A stretch of 64,000 nt of DNA from Vicugna pacos (Eukaryota; Chordata; Mammalia; Artiodactyla; Camelidae), in contig NC_132999.1 in assembly GCF_048564905.1 (NCBI RefSeq), positions 57,289,701 through 57,353,700 of the forward strand. Reading direction: 5' to 3'. The notes under the pieces were generated by a model that had not been told where the DNA came from, searched no databases, and worked only from the letters and a program-made list of their open reading frames with translations. The position numbers were made by a program, and so were the translations under genes. Below, in pieces: positions 10,266-21,190 of the stretch. Every line of letters begins with the position of its first letter. Within the stretch, counting starts at the first letter, position 1.

Positions 10266-10659
10266 TGGAAGTCCCATGTTGGGTGTCACAGTCTCCAGTT
10301 CATCGGTGGGTGTTCCAGTCATGTCTGCTGTCCCCTCAGGCCAGGACATACGCCACATTGTCTCTGCCCCACGAGGAGCTTTGATGGCACTTTTTAAAAT
10401 TAGCGTTTATTAAATATCTGCCAGGTCTGGCCTTGGGTCCACCCTGCAGGGTGTTTAGATCTAAGATCAGCTGAGGAATGAAACTACATACGTTTTGGCA
10501 CAGAACATTATCACTGAAGCAAAGGTAGCCAGAGCAGGTCAGGGTGATCAAAGGTCAAAATTGCTCCCTGAACCGGGAGAAACTTCCAGAACAATAACAA
10601 TGGCCATGCAATTATGAGACTAACCACCACTACCACCAGCAGCAGTAATTACAGTGATG
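10266..10659. other. No recognisable gene or repeat
   Basis: TTTATTAAATATCTGCCAGG near 10408 hints at a decayed L2 or MIR. Nothing firmer is seen. Confidence 0.35.
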
Positions 10660-10870
10660 ATAAAATAGCCGCCGTTTCCTGAGTGGCCCTGACGCGCTGG
10701 GCACGGCTGGCTGGCGGGCGCTGCCCGGTGAGGGTGGGCCCCGAGGGGCAGGAGTAAGCCCGGCAGTGCCCCCACCAGTCACTGATTCCACACGCAGGAA
10801 CTGCACACCCGCAACAGTCGCGGTGGCAGTCCACGTGCGCGGGAATGTGGCAACAGACATCGTAGAGAAA
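10660..10870 (-). mobile_element. Probable MIR remnant, unusually CpG-rich
   Basis: GCCGCCGTTTCCTGAGTGGC then CTGGGCACGGCTGG resembles the 5' side of a reverse MIR. The stretch holds far more CpG than other MIRs here. Confidence 0.4.
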
Positions 10871-10989
10871 TCACTCCGTAACACGTACCCCGCATGTATG
10901 CCTTCTCTTTATAAAACTCCAATGTCAAACAGGAAAACTGCAAACAGGGAACCTGAGGCGTGCTTACTGTTATCCCAGAAGTCTCCCCG

Positions 10990-11540
10990 TAGACCTTTCG
11001 AGTCGTGACCCACAGCCTGCTGCACTGGTCACTCCCGAGCAGGGTCACTGGAGGCCCAGGGGAAGGGCCACACTGGGCTGAGGGAGCCAGGCTCCCCAGG
11101 GCTACCTGGGTGAGCGTCTGGATGCTGAGTGTGTTGTGGGAGGGGAGGCTTCTCCTGGCTCTAAGACTGGGCGTGGCCAGGCGTGGCCAATCAGATTTCC
11201 TATTTCCCAATGGGCGGGGCACCAGTCCAGCTAGGACCAATAGGACTCAACTTTCCACTGTTGAGGCAATGCCAAGGGGGCAGTCCGGCCCTCTGCTGCA
11301 GCGCCCTCCCCTGCTGGGTTTGCTGTTAGGACAAGATGTAACCCCCATGCTGGTGGCCATCTGGTCCTTGCAAGGGGAGAGGCTGCCCGAGGAGGGGCCA
11401 GCATGGAGAAAAGGAGAGCTGGGGTGGAGAGTGAGCAAGACTCCAGAGGACACCCCTTGAACCCAAGAATCCCACTGGACCTACCCCTCTGCCATATGAA
11501 CCAATACATACCCTCTTGGCCTAGTAAAATAAATGACTAA
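10990..11540 (+). mobile_element. Probable old LTR with CCAAT/GC-box core
   Basis: GGCGTGGCCAATCAGATTTC then CCCAATGGGCGGGGC and GGACCAATAGGACT form a promoter-like core. The right end has ATGAACCAATACATACCCTC and AATAAATGAC, matching the usual end of old ERVL-type LTRs. The left edge is uncertain. A cellular promoter is the alternative. Confidence 0.4.
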
Positions 11541-11541
11541 A

Positions 11542-11560
11542 CCCCCCCCCCCCAAAAAAG
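11542..11560. repeat. Poly-C/poly-A tract
   Basis: A run of 12-13 C followed by six A follows the probable LTR end. Its length may be unreliable in assembly. Confidence 0.9.
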
Positions 11561-12804
11561 CCAAACCAGCCAGTTGCCCCCAACCTTCCCTTGTCTGAGG
11601 CAAGCTAGTGCTGACAGAGCCGGCAGCGGCCACACACTCCCGACAGGCATTCCCCTCCCATGCCCACTCAGACTGCAGAGCCAGGCCACCAGTGGGGGTT
11701 CTGGAACATGGCGTGAGAGTCAAGGCCTGATTCCAGGCTTACTCGGTCTCTTCCCTTGGCTGGAATGTTTTGAGGATGACTATCAGAGTCCCTCACTAAA
11801 AGAGACCGGTGGCCATGGACATGACTGAGGAAGGACACTGTCACAGGGCTGTAGGGTGGCAAATCTGTCCCTGGGGCACTCCGCTAGAACACATCGCCCA
11901 ATAGATATTGTCATAAATCACCGGGCTGGGAATGCCTCTAGGTGGTTAGCAGAAAACAGAGGGCGGAAGAACCAGGCCTGCCCTTGAAAATGTCATTGCC
12001 AAGGTTATAATGTACATCATTGCCAAGGTTACAATGTACATAGAGCGAACAGATACACGCAGAGGAAAAAAGGAAGGAGGAAGGGAATGCATTGGAAGGG
12101 TGTGTGGGGACGGGGGACAGGCAGACACACCCGAGGGGATGCCATCTCTCTAACCTGAGGACCAGGCACTCTGCCGGGCACCAAGGGAGCCATCAGCAGC
12201 AATGTGTCCTCAGCCGTACATGCCAAGGAGGGGCAAAAGGGAAGAAAGATTAATTGTGAGAGCTGACAAACTGGGGAGAGGGACCAGAAGGAACAGAGAG
12301 ACATGAACAACCCAAAGAAGGAGAGAAAAGTGAGCAATAATGGAGGGGAACACGTGACAGCACGGAGGAGGAAGGGGGGAGAAGCGGGGTGTGAGGATCT
12401 GGTCCCTGACCAGGCACCAGAGTGGGAGCAGGCGGGAGAGTGCTGGGGCTGAGGGGAGGGGCAGGGGCTGGGAGATGGGGTTGGGGGGTATGGGCAGTTC
12501 AGAAAGAAAGGTGGATCTGGACCAGGGCTGGGCCTCATGCGCCCACCACTGGGCAGCTGCTGCCTCTCTGGTCAAACAGCCAGGCCTCTGGGTGCCGGCA
12601 GCTGTTACGGGGGCCGGCCCAGCAAACGGTCCGTGTGCACAGACATGGTCACAGAGAGCCCCGGAGCGGGGCTGCTGGGGCCCCACGCCTGCCACCTGCA
12701 TGCACTGCAGTGGCTGCCCGAGCACAAAGGGACAAGAAGCAAGTTGGGCCCTGGGGAGAGGCCACTCTCCAAGGGGGCCTACCACCTCCTGCTTGGTCCA
12801 GGCT
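11561..12804. other. 1.2 kb without recognisable genes, GC-rich
   Basis: Apart from the 24-bp tandem duplication, I see no repeat. Frames up to 200 codons (12210-12812, minus) and 165 codons (12391-12888, plus) overlap one another on opposite strands, the signature of GC-rich noncoding DNA. Confidence 0.45.
11994..12041 (+). repeat. 24-bp tandem duplication (x2)
   Basis: CATTGCCAAGGTTATAATGT plus ACAT is followed immediately by a copy with one substitution (TTACAATG). It is a recent local duplication. Confidence 0.95.
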
Positions 12805-13460
12805 GACCTCACGCCTCACCTAAACACTGGCCACAAAGGCTGCCTCCATGGCCTCCCGGCCTGCCCTCTCTCCACTGCTCTTCAGTGATCTTGCCAAAAG
12901 GCAACACTCTTAGTCAAGACCCCTCCATGGCTCCCCATCACCCCCAGGATAAAGCCCTGCTGACAGGCCCTGGGCCCCCGCCTGCCGCTTTTCTTGGCCC
13001 TGGCTGATTTCTACGCAATTTCCACGCACACTCATTTCATCCTCCCCACGGGCCCATCTCTGCAGATAACATAACTGAGGCTGGGAGAGGCTCCATGACC
13101 TCAGCCGGTTTCCCACACGGGCCGAGTCACCATTCTCCTCGTCTGGGCTGGAAAGCCAGCTCGTCCATGACTCCTGGCTGCCCCTCACCTCTCCAGGCCC
13201 AAGTCTTGTCCAAAGACCCACCACTTCCTCGTTTTCCTTTCCACTGCTACACTCTAGGGTGAACCCTTCCACCTCTGGGTGCCCACCTGGCTTCCTGCCC
13301 TCAGTCTCTCCTTTCTGTCCAATTCCTCCAGCACGCTGCTGCCATTTTGAGCTCCCAGAAACAGCCTTTCACCCTGTCTCTCGCCTGCTCAGACACCTGC
13401 AGGGGCTCCCCAGGACCAAAGAGTCAAAGGCACCTTAGCTTGGTGTTCAGGCCCTTCCTC
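12805..13460 (+). mobile_element. L2 fragment(s)
   Basis: CCTCCATGGCTCCCCATCAC, CAGGATAAAGCCCTGCTGAC and GCCCTGGGCCCCCGCCTGCC are L2 3'-region text. Later parts (13280-13400) also fit L2 but are more decayed. Confidence 0.65.
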
Positions 13461-14364
13461 TTCACCTGAGGGATCTGGGGAGACAGGTGCAGAGGGTTGC
13501 TGGGGAGCCTTCCTAGTGCACCCCCTCCTCACGAAGGCTCCTATCTCTCTTACTGGCAGGTAGGGGTTGTATCCTTTAGTAGGGGGTGGGGAGGGGCTGG
13601 CCGATGGAGACCAGAGCTGGATTCCAGGTGTTGGCGCCCAGCTGACCTCCCAGACCTGCGCGGTCCTCACCTGGGGGCCTACAGGGGTGGGGCATCATTC
13701 TCTCTACTTGGGGGGCTCCTTGGGGCCTCAGAAAGGACAGGAGCTTGGGGAGAGGAGGAGAGCCCCCGGCAGCAGCATTCTGTACCCGAGGCTGCATTGA
13801 AATTGACCTCAGTAAGACCAGTGAAAAGAGATCAAACCAGTGCTTCCCAGATCCCAGAGTTCACAGACCAGTAACATCCCTCCCGATCTTCTGAGAAGAC
13901 TGACACTGGGCTGCAACCTCTCTCTTCTTCCTCGCAAGGGCACTCAAACGAAACAAACCCCAAACAAAGAGCATCCTCCCCTCTGCTCTGCCATCCATTC
14001 GCAGCAGAACGGCCAAGGGAACAGCAAAAACAGGAGGAGAGAATCCCGGAGTGCAGGACACTCTTAAAGTGAAACTGGTTTTGATTTCAGGGAAATTTAA
14101 TACACTGTCCTTTGGTTTTCTAATCTTGCTACCAACTGAAGAAGTGTTTGTCACTGAGAGGCCAGGGTCTACACACAGCACTTCAGAACTGCGAGGCTAA
14201 AATATACCCTCTTTGTCTGCCGCTGTCACCAACTTCACACAGGGGCATGTCCAAGGGGGGAAAGAAACCAGAAACATAAACTGTCACCGTGCATTACATT
14301 AAAAACCTGCAATTAAAATTAAGAAGAGTCTATTATAAAAGGATTTTTCCATTTGCAAAAAAGT
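13461..14364. other. No recognisable gene or repeat
   Basis: Overlapping frames of 93-125 codons on both strands are not supported by any family resemblance. The 14060-14360 part is AT-richer and could be unique, conserved DNA. Confidence 0.35.
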
Positions 14365-14540
14365 GTCGGGCCTCAGTTTTCCCATCAGTGAAATGAGAAG
14401 TTGGGTGGGACCAGATTATCCCATAGTGTCTTCCGGAATTGAAATTCTGGATTTCCTAAGTTAGTCCCAGTTAGAGAGGCTGCCTGTGTCACAGCAATGT
14501 GCAGTTTTCAGAGAGCTCTTTGGAGAAAATAAAGACTACC
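14365..14540 (+). mobile_element. MIR remnant
   Basis: GGGCCTCAGTTTTCCCATCA and GTGAAATGAGAAGTTGGGTG match MIR or MIR3 central text. Confidence 0.65.
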
Positions 14541-14856
14541 ACAATTTATAGGGGAAGGAGGTTTTAGGCCACTTGCCCACCTCCCACTCCTCTGGCTGGG
14601 CTTGACCTTCAGCGGGTGGGAGCAGAGCAGATTTGCCAAAACAAACAGGTGCCCGCCTCTGTGCCCGGCTCAGTGCACTGAGCATTTCCTTAGCACCCCT
14701 TCCGGGGTGAGGCTGTTCACAGGAAATCTGTATCCTGTATGTGCACAGATTACCACCTGGGCAGTTGGGCAGCAAACTGGTATCAGTGGTTATCTCTGGG
14801 TTGTGGGGCTGGGGCGAGAGGAGGGGGCTGTGCACTTCCGACTTCCACGCCTCTAC
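14541..14856. other. No recognisable gene or repeat
   Basis: A 132-codon minus frame (14536-14934) extends into the MER20 element and is rejected. Confidence 0.4.
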
Positions 14857-15060
14857 ACCGGGGTTTCCCGGCTTCGGCACCACTGACATGTTGGGCCCAA
14901 TAACTCTCTGCTGGGGGGCTGTCCTGTGTATCATAAGCTACTTAGTAGCATCTCTGGTTTCCACCCATTAGACGCCAGTAGCATCTTGATCCCAGATATT
15001 GCCAAATGTCCCTTGGATTTCAGGGGGAGGGGGGTGACCCCCAGCTGAGAACCACTGTGT
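14857..15060 (-). mobile_element. MER20 (hAT-Charlie) DNA transposon
   Basis: In reverse orientation this runs from GGTTTCCCGGCTTCGGCACC through CCAAATGTCCCTTGGATTTC to AGCTGAGAACCACTG. It is a near full-length non-autonomous element of about 200 bp. Confidence 0.8.
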
Positions 15061-15189
15061 TAGACTATTGGTTTAAATTATTTTAAAATGAAGCACGTAT
15101 AATAATATCTATTAAGGTTATTAAGGCTATCTCTATTCAGCACCTCAGCAAGTGTTGCCAATCTGCCTCCCCAAAGTTCTCAAATAAAC

Positions 15190-15925
15190 CTACTTCCTGC
15201 CTCTTCCATTGCTGCCACTGTCACCTGGGCCACTATCACAAAGCCTCCTATCTGGTCTCCCCGCTCCCAGCCTGGCCCCAGCAAGTCCTCCGCCCACAGC
15301 AGCCAAAAGGAGCTTCTGAAAGTGTCCTTCAATCATGTCACTCTCCTGCCTGGCTTCCTACGGCCTTCAGGAATAAAATCCAAACTCCCCACCTGCCTTC
15401 CAGGGGCTCTGCCGCCCAGACCCTGGCTCCCTCTGCCGTCTTCCAGTCCCAGCCACTCACGGTGCAGCCTGTGGACCAGCAGCCTCGGCAGCCCTGGAAC
15501 TGGTGAGGAAGGGAGAAGCTCAGGTCCGCCCTGGATCTGCTGGAGCAGAAGCTGCCTGTCCATGGGTGAGGTGCATCTTCCAGGGACAAGTTGGCCCAGT
15601 CTGCCCCTCACCCCTACCCCGCACTCCAACCGCTCTGCCCCTCACCACTGGCTCCTCTTCATGTCACTTCAATGTCACTAACACGGGGAGGCGTCTCAGT
15701 CCAGACATTTGCAAGTTGTGGCCCCACGTGACGTTACATCTTAGCGCCCTCCTGGTTTGGGACACAGCTATGATGGCAACTCACAGTCATCTTGTTTACG
15801 TTCTGTTTTGTCTGTCTCTCCCCAAATCCCACGCCCAGAGAAAGCTCTGTGAGGGCAGGTCCAGTGTAGGCGGCACCAGGCACAGAGAAGGTGCTCTGCA
15901 AATGTTTTTGGAATTAATAATACGC
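15190..15925 (+). mobile_element. L2 fragment
   Basis: AGGAATAAAATCCAAACTCC, the GGGGCTCTGCCGCCCAGACC region, AGCTCTGTGAGGGCAGGTCC and GCTCTGCAAATGTTTTTGGA run in L2 order to its 3' end. Confidence 0.75.
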
Positions 15926-16170
15926 ACAAGTATCGTGCCCTTACTGTGGGGCAGTACCTTTTCTTAACGTGGATCATCTTGTTTATTCTTCATGAAACCT
16001 AAGAGGTGAGACAGGTACTATTTATGATAATCCCCATTTCACAGATGAGGAAGCAGAGGCACGTGACACATGGTCTCATAACAGGCAGAGTAGGGGTTCC
16101 ATCTGGGGCGGTTGGGGGGCAACCTGGCCCCCGCCACTGCACCCACTCCCACCGTGCCACCTGCCCTCTT
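15926..16170 (-). mobile_element. MIR
   Basis: ATCCCCATTTCACAGATGAG-like text (16030-16050), AGGAAGCAGAGGCACG and CATAACAGGCAGAGTAGGGG form a reverse MIR, directly after the L2 3' end. Confidence 0.75.
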
Positions 16171-16594
16171 ATTCATAAATTAAACCACATTTTACCTGCA
16201 TGAAGGGGTGCTTGACATTGAGAAGAAATTCCTAGTGAATACTTTATATAAAATAAAGAATTCTGCTGTTGGGGAATCATAATCCCTTCATGTGCTTTGG
16301 GGTAATTTCCATCTTTGTATTTGGAATCTGTGTAAGCAAAGCCTGTCTATCCGTATGTTCCTGAAGACTGTTGCTATGGAACACTCCACTTCCAGATGTG
16401 AGTCCAGAAACAAGCCCAGCACGGAAGACTCAGGCCACTCAAGCTAAGGGACAATCACTGTTTCCACGCCCTCTGGCAGCGGGCAAGCCTTCACCCCTCA
16501 CTGCCACCCGGAAAGTGACTGGTGTTCATCGCTGGAGATCTAGGGCTTTCCTTCTACGGCCCTTCCTGCTACCCTCAACCTCGCTCCAAGGAGC
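16171..16594. other. No recognisable gene or repeat
   Basis: Plain DNA between MIRs. A 155-codon plus frame (16371-16838) continues through MIR text and is rejected. Confidence 0.4.
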
Positions 16595-16900
16595 ATCAGC
16601 CACGTTCCTTCTCACTCGGGGATGTACCAGGTACTTGCAGCATTGCAGATCCAGGATACTTCGGGGGACACATATGACCTTGTTTGACCTCCCTGAGAGT
16701 CCGGGCCACGTGTCCCCATCGTCACATCGCCAGCACAATCACCTTCTTGAATTTAATCCTCAGGACAAGCCTTTACATAGGGAACAAAGGGTCTCAATTT
16801 GGCAAGTGAATAACTTGAAGTTCAGAGTGGTGAAGTAATTTGCCCAAGGTCACACAGCCAGTTGGTGGGAGACCCAGAGCTTGAACAGTTCAACTCAGAG
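16595..16900 (-). mobile_element. MIR
   Basis: GGATGTACCAGGTACTTGCA, AAGTAATTTGCCCAAGGTCA and CACAGCCAGTTGGTGGGAGA are the diagnostic blocks. Confidence 0.75.
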
Positions 16901-16924
16901 CAGGTCTAGCAAACAGATAACCAC

Positions 16925-17150
16925 GGTAGCTAATGCTTGCCGAGTCTGTACCGCATGCCAGGCACTGTGCTAAGACCTCACGAGTCCCACAGGGTGGGTG
17001 CCACAATTGTACCCATTTCCCAGATGAGGACACTGAGGCTCAGAGAGGCAGACAGACACCTCCTCAGGGTCACAGAGACAAGAAGAGCACAGGAGTTGGA
17101 ATCTAGGAGTGACACGCTGCACAGGGTGGCCACCTTGCTTTCAGCCTAGT
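16925..17150 (-). mobile_element. MIR
   Basis: GCATGCCAGGCACTGTGCTA, CCCATTTCCCAGATGAGGAC and ACTGAGGCTCAGAGAGGCAG form a second reverse MIR in tandem with the previous one. Confidence 0.85.
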
Positions 17151-17774
17151 GTGGTCACACAATCTTCATCTACAAACCAGCCTTCGCGGAGTCTCACATG
17201 GGCAGCTGGACATCATGATTTGATGGTTTGCCTTTTATTTTTGTTTTCAACCCAAAGGAAACCGAGCAGCTTGAGAAACCCACACTGTGGTTCCCAAGAT
17301 GCTGGCAAAAAAGAAAAAAAAAAGAATCCACAAAATCAACAAACAAAAGGGTTGTTTGTCCATCTTGGGTCCAGTCTTGTCCAGCACCTGATGCCGCTCC
17401 CCTGCCCCCAATCTGAGAGCCAGCTCCATGCGGCAGGAAGCCTGCCGTCCATTTAGACATTACAGTGACCATCAGCCCCGATCTCTTCCAACGGAGTAAA
17501 CATGATGGTTAGAAACACGGGACAAGGCTGGGAACAAGGCTTTGAGTTTTTAAAATGAGAGAATCTGAGAGAGGGTTTTAACCACGGAACGCCAGCTTTC
17601 CCTGCACGCGAGTCAGAAAGGCATCTGCTTCACCTGCTGACACAAGCCACCCTGAAGACTGTCCTGTCACTCCCTGAAGGCATGAAGGACAACCTCCTGT
17701 CCTCTCGGCCTCCACCTGGCTCAGTCACAAACCAAGGGAGGTGTGTGACCTTGCAGTGACGGTAAACAAAGCTG
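17151..17774. other. No recognisable gene or repeat
   Basis: Contains an A-rich run near 17310-17330. A 195-codon minus frame (17630-18217) overlaps two MIRs and is rejected. Confidence 0.4.
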
Positions 17775-17965
17775 ACAGGTCTCACGGCGTACCATGGGCT
17801 GGATGCCACTCCGTGTGCTATACACAGACCGATGCATGACAGCCTTTTAAGGTCAGGACTAGCACCCTCATCTAACAGATGGGAAACTGAGGCGGTTAGG
17901 CAGCTTGCCCTGGGTTCCACGGCTGGTAGAGCCAGGATGTGAACCTGCTTTCTGAACCAGTACAC
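17775..17965 (-). mobile_element. MIR
   Basis: CATCTAACAGATGGGAAACT, GAGGCGGTTAGGCAGCTTGC and CAGGATGTGAACCTGCTTTC. Confidence 0.75.
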
Positions 17966-18064
17966 ACAGCCTTCCTGAAGAAGGGAGCATCTCTTGCTCA
18001 ATGAGAGATGGCTTCTCATTTGGGTACATGGGGGGCTTCTGTACTGATCCCCATTCCACAGAGC

Positions 18065-18250
18065 TGCCAGCAGTGTGGTGCAGTGAAAAGCCTCAGCAGT
18101 TAGGCAGACCTGAGTTTTAGTTCTAGCTCCATGGTCCTGTCTGCGTGACTTTGGACCAGAGACTTGACCTCTCTGAGCCTCAGTTTTTGCTCTGTAAAAT
18201 GGGGATAAGAATAGCACCTATACCCATAGGGTTATTATAAGCATTAAAGT
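18065..18250 (+). mobile_element. MIR
   Basis: TGGTGCAGTGAAAAGCCTCA, GACCTCTCTGAGCCTCAGTT, CTCTGTAAAATGGGGATAAG and GGGTTATTATAAGCATTAAA. It lies head to tail with the reverse MIR that begins at 18255. Confidence 0.9.
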
Positions 18251-18254
18251 GGGT

Positions 18255-18460
18255 AATAATCATTGTAACAGCCAACATTTACTAAATGCTTCCCTTGCTC
18301 AAGGCACTTTTAAGCAGTACTGCCATCTTCCTCATTCCACAGAGGAGGAGCTCAGAGAGGTTAAGTCACTTGCATGAAGACACACAGCTAATTGTGGCGA
18401 TGTGAGGGCTTGAGCCCTAGGCTGACTCTGAGGTGAGGCTCCTAAGAACTGCACCACACG
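18255..18460 (-). mobile_element. MIR
   Basis: AGCCAACATTTACTAAATGC, GGAGCTCAGAGAGGTTAAGT and ACACACAGCTAATTGTGGCG. Confidence 0.85.
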
Positions 18461-18939
18461 TCCTCTTATATAATTCAACGTGTACATAAAACAACATAAC
18501 ACAACAGCTCTTCAACATACAAAGTCATTATTTTCTGGAGGGCAGAGAGACAGGATCCAGAGAGGGCCTGTCTAGTTCTGCCTGATGCCCAGTGCCTGGC
18601 AGATGCCTGCAGCCCTGTGCGGGAGTCCTGCCCTCTGTCTCCAGCACAGCAGACCCTGTGATGCCCGGCACATGGCCAGGATCAGCCCAGTGACTGAGGG
18701 TGCTTTGTCCACAGCTTAGAGCTGGTCTTGCCAATTATCAAGAGCCCGCCCTGGGACCAGACTTTGACCCCAGTTGAGTTTTACGCTTAAAAACAGTCTA
18801 ACCGTAGGTGCTCAGCATCCTAGCCAGAAGAGACCTTGGTGATTAGAGTCCAGGGTGCCAAAATGCAGATGCCTCTGGCCCCACCCAAGACTGCTGACGC
18901 TGAGTGGCCAGAGCTGGGGCGGAGGCATCTGCTCATTTA
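18461..18939. other. No recognisable gene; possible decayed L2
   Basis: CTGATGCCCAGTGCCTGGCA near 18580 resembles an L2 3' end, but the rest is too decayed to call. Confidence 0.3.
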
Positions 18940-19470
18940 CTTGTTTACTTAAAAAGTATAATTTATATCCAGTAGAATGCATAGAGCTTAGTGTACAGTT
19001 TGACAAGTTCTAACAACATACGTCCACATAACCACTGCTTAGATCAAGTTAGAAGCCATACCCATCGCCCCAGAAGGCTCCCTGTGTGCGCCTTGCTCGA
19101 ATCGCCCCCCACCCAGGCGGTCACGGACCTGCTTTCTGTCACTGCTGGTTACTGTTGGCTGTACCAGAAGTTTACATAAATGGATTCATACAGTGTGAGC
19201 TCCCTGTCTGCCTTCTTTTGTTCATCTATGGTGCTGTCTGTGTTTGTAGTTTGTTTGGTTCCTTTCTCTTGCTCAGGCGGACACTATCCGGTGACACCAC
19301 TGTCTATCTGGCCGCCTGTTGCTGGACACCTGGACTGCTTTCTCGTTTGGGCTGCTGGGCACAAGCTGCTACGGGCGTTGGTCTAAGAGTCTTTGTGTGG
19401 CCCGTGTAGGCCTTTCCCTCCATCACTACCAAGGAGTGGGATTGCTGGGGCACAGGGAGAGGCACTGACT
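18940..19470 (-). mobile_element. Old L1ME-type 3' fragment, antisense
   Basis: The plus strand reads AAAAAGTATAATTTATATCC, then ACAGTTTGACAAGTTCTAAC, then CATAAATGGATTCATACAGT. This is the complement of an L1ME-class 3' region and is parallel in layout to the better copy at 48827-49385. Confidence 0.7.
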
Positions 19471-19869
19471 TTGACCCTCTCTCAAGGTGCTGCAGCCCAG
19501 ATTGGGTGGGATTCCCTGACCTGCTCTCTTTTAAGCCCTCTATCCAGGTGAGAAGCCCGCAGAGGTTATTGGATCTGTCCTGGGTCACAGAGGAATCTGT
19601 CTTCCTAACCAATGATCCTTGAGTCATTCCACAGTTTGATTCACATGGAGCTTTGAAAGCTGAACCAATTCTGAGTTCTAACTAGTGATGACACCTGTTC
19701 ATACAAGGGCGGCAAAGCCCATGGAAATAATGCAAAGGCTCTTCTCATTGCCAAAGGTTCATGCCTCCTTCCCCATTGTCTGCAGACTGAATGTGATAAG
19801 AATGAATCACTCACAGTCCTTCGTCTAGACTCCACCAGGGACCCCGATGGACCCCCAATGCCAACTGAG
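19471..19869. other. No recognisable gene or repeat
   Basis: Plain DNA between an L1 fragment and a MIR. Only short frames occur. Confidence 0.4.
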
Positions 19870-20030
19870 CAGAGGCAGTAGAGCGATGTGGTTAGAGTAA
19901 GTGGTGATTAAAATCCAAGTCTGTCTGGGTGGCCTTAGGCAAACTGCATCACTTTTCTGAGCCTTGCTTTCCTCATCTGTAAAATGGGGACACCAGCAGT
20001 ACTAGCTCATGATACTGGAGTTGTACTTCA
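19870..20030 (+). mobile_element. MIR
   Basis: GAGCGATGTGGTTAGAGTAA, TTTTCTGAGCCTTGCTTTCC and TCATCTGTAAAATGGGGACA. Confidence 0.85.
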
Positions 20031-20084
20031 GTTAAACAACATGAGGTGCAGAAAAGGAGGTGGCAGTGGCTGGATGAACCAGGG

Positions 20085-20275
20085 GTCAGGGAGCAGTAAC
20101 TTGAGACCCATTATTACCCAAGAATCCCTGCATCCCCTACCAGGCAGAGGTGGGGCAGGATTTGCTAAATATGCAGGTTTTAGGGCCCCAGTGTGGACTT
20201 ACAGATTCAGAATCCAGGGTAGGGTCTAGGATCTGCTTTAAGCAAGCTCCCTGAGTGCTTCGGATGCTCACGGAA
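20085..20275 (+). mobile_element. Possible MER5/MER58-like hAT fragment
   Basis: GGGGCAGGATTTGCTAAATA, TTACAGATTCAGAATCCAGG and AGCAAGCTCCCTGAGTGCTT resemble hAT-Charlie MITE cores. The subfamily is uncertain. Confidence 0.4.
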
Positions 20276-20504
20276 GCCTCGGAACCCTCATCCTGAGCGA
20301 GAACCAAGGTGGAGCCTGGGGAGTCAGCTGGACGTGAGGATGCAGACAGTGTGGAAGGACCCAGTAGGGCAGCTGAGGCTTGCAAGAGCTGCAGTGAAGA
20401 ACCGGGCCAGTGAGGACCAGGGACTGATTTATGCCTCCACCAAGACTGCCTCTCAGCTCTGCCCCAGGGATTCCAGCCACACGTGCCTCACTCAGCAAAG
20501 TCCT

Positions 20505-20720
20505 AACGCCTTTGCAAGGTTAAAAGGTCTGGCTTTGGAGCTAGGAGGTTCTAGGTTCGACTCCCAGCCATACCACTTCCTGGTTGCATGAGCTTGAGCA
20601 AGTTATTTCAGCTGTTACTACATAATAAGAGATGTGTCTCTCTAATGGAGCTGCCAGAAGGAAGGCACTCACTCGAGCGGGTAGAGCATTTAACACCATG
20701 CCGGGCAGCCTTCACACGGT
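20505..20720 (+). mobile_element. MIR
   Basis: CTTTGGAGCTAGGAGGTTCT, AGGTTCGACTCCCAGCCATA and ACCACTTCCTGGTTGCATGA show the tRNA-derived head. The tail is decayed. Confidence 0.8.
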
Positions 20721-21019
20721 TGGTCCTGATGCAGTGCTAGGACTTCATTTTGCATCCCCTTTAGGTTTAAGGGATGCAGTTGGTGACTGCTGATAACTGA
20801 GAAATACTCCCCGATGCATGGGGCGGGGGAACAGAGCACACGGCCCTTTCATGCACCTGGCTGTTCCTCCAGCCGTGTTCTCCCACCTCCCTCCCATTCG
20901 GTCTCAGCTTTAATCCCACCTTCTCCACGATGCTCCTAATACACCCATTTGCTTAGCCTTCTACAGCTAAACAGTGGGATCTCCTGAGAGCCAGGGAGCC
21001 CCAGCTCTGCAATGGAGGG
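20721..21019. other. No recognisable gene or repeat
   Basis: Plain DNA between two MIRs. Nothing firm is seen. Confidence 0.35.
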
Positions 21020-21190
21020 AGGGAGAGGAGCAAGCGACTTCACCAAGCCTCAGTTTCCTCTTCTGCAAAGTGGGTGTCATAACAGAACACCTCTAGTGCA
21101 TTGTTGTGGGACTTACGTAAAACAACCCAGATAAACCAGGTAACCCGGTACCCGGCCCACAGTAAGCCCGTGTTAAACCTCAGTGCACAC
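21020..21190 (+). mobile_element. MIR
   Basis: CCAAGCCTCAGTTTCCTCTT, CTGCAAAGTGGGTGTCATAA and GTGCATTGTTGTGGGACTTA. Confidence 0.8.

Noticed and set aside
12210-12888. 200-codon minus and 165-codon plus frames
   Set aside because: They overlap on opposite strands in GC-rich DNA and have no domain, no splice context and no start context.
17630-18217. 195-codon minus-strand frame
   Set aside because: It reads through two MIR elements, so the protein would be mostly repeat-derived.
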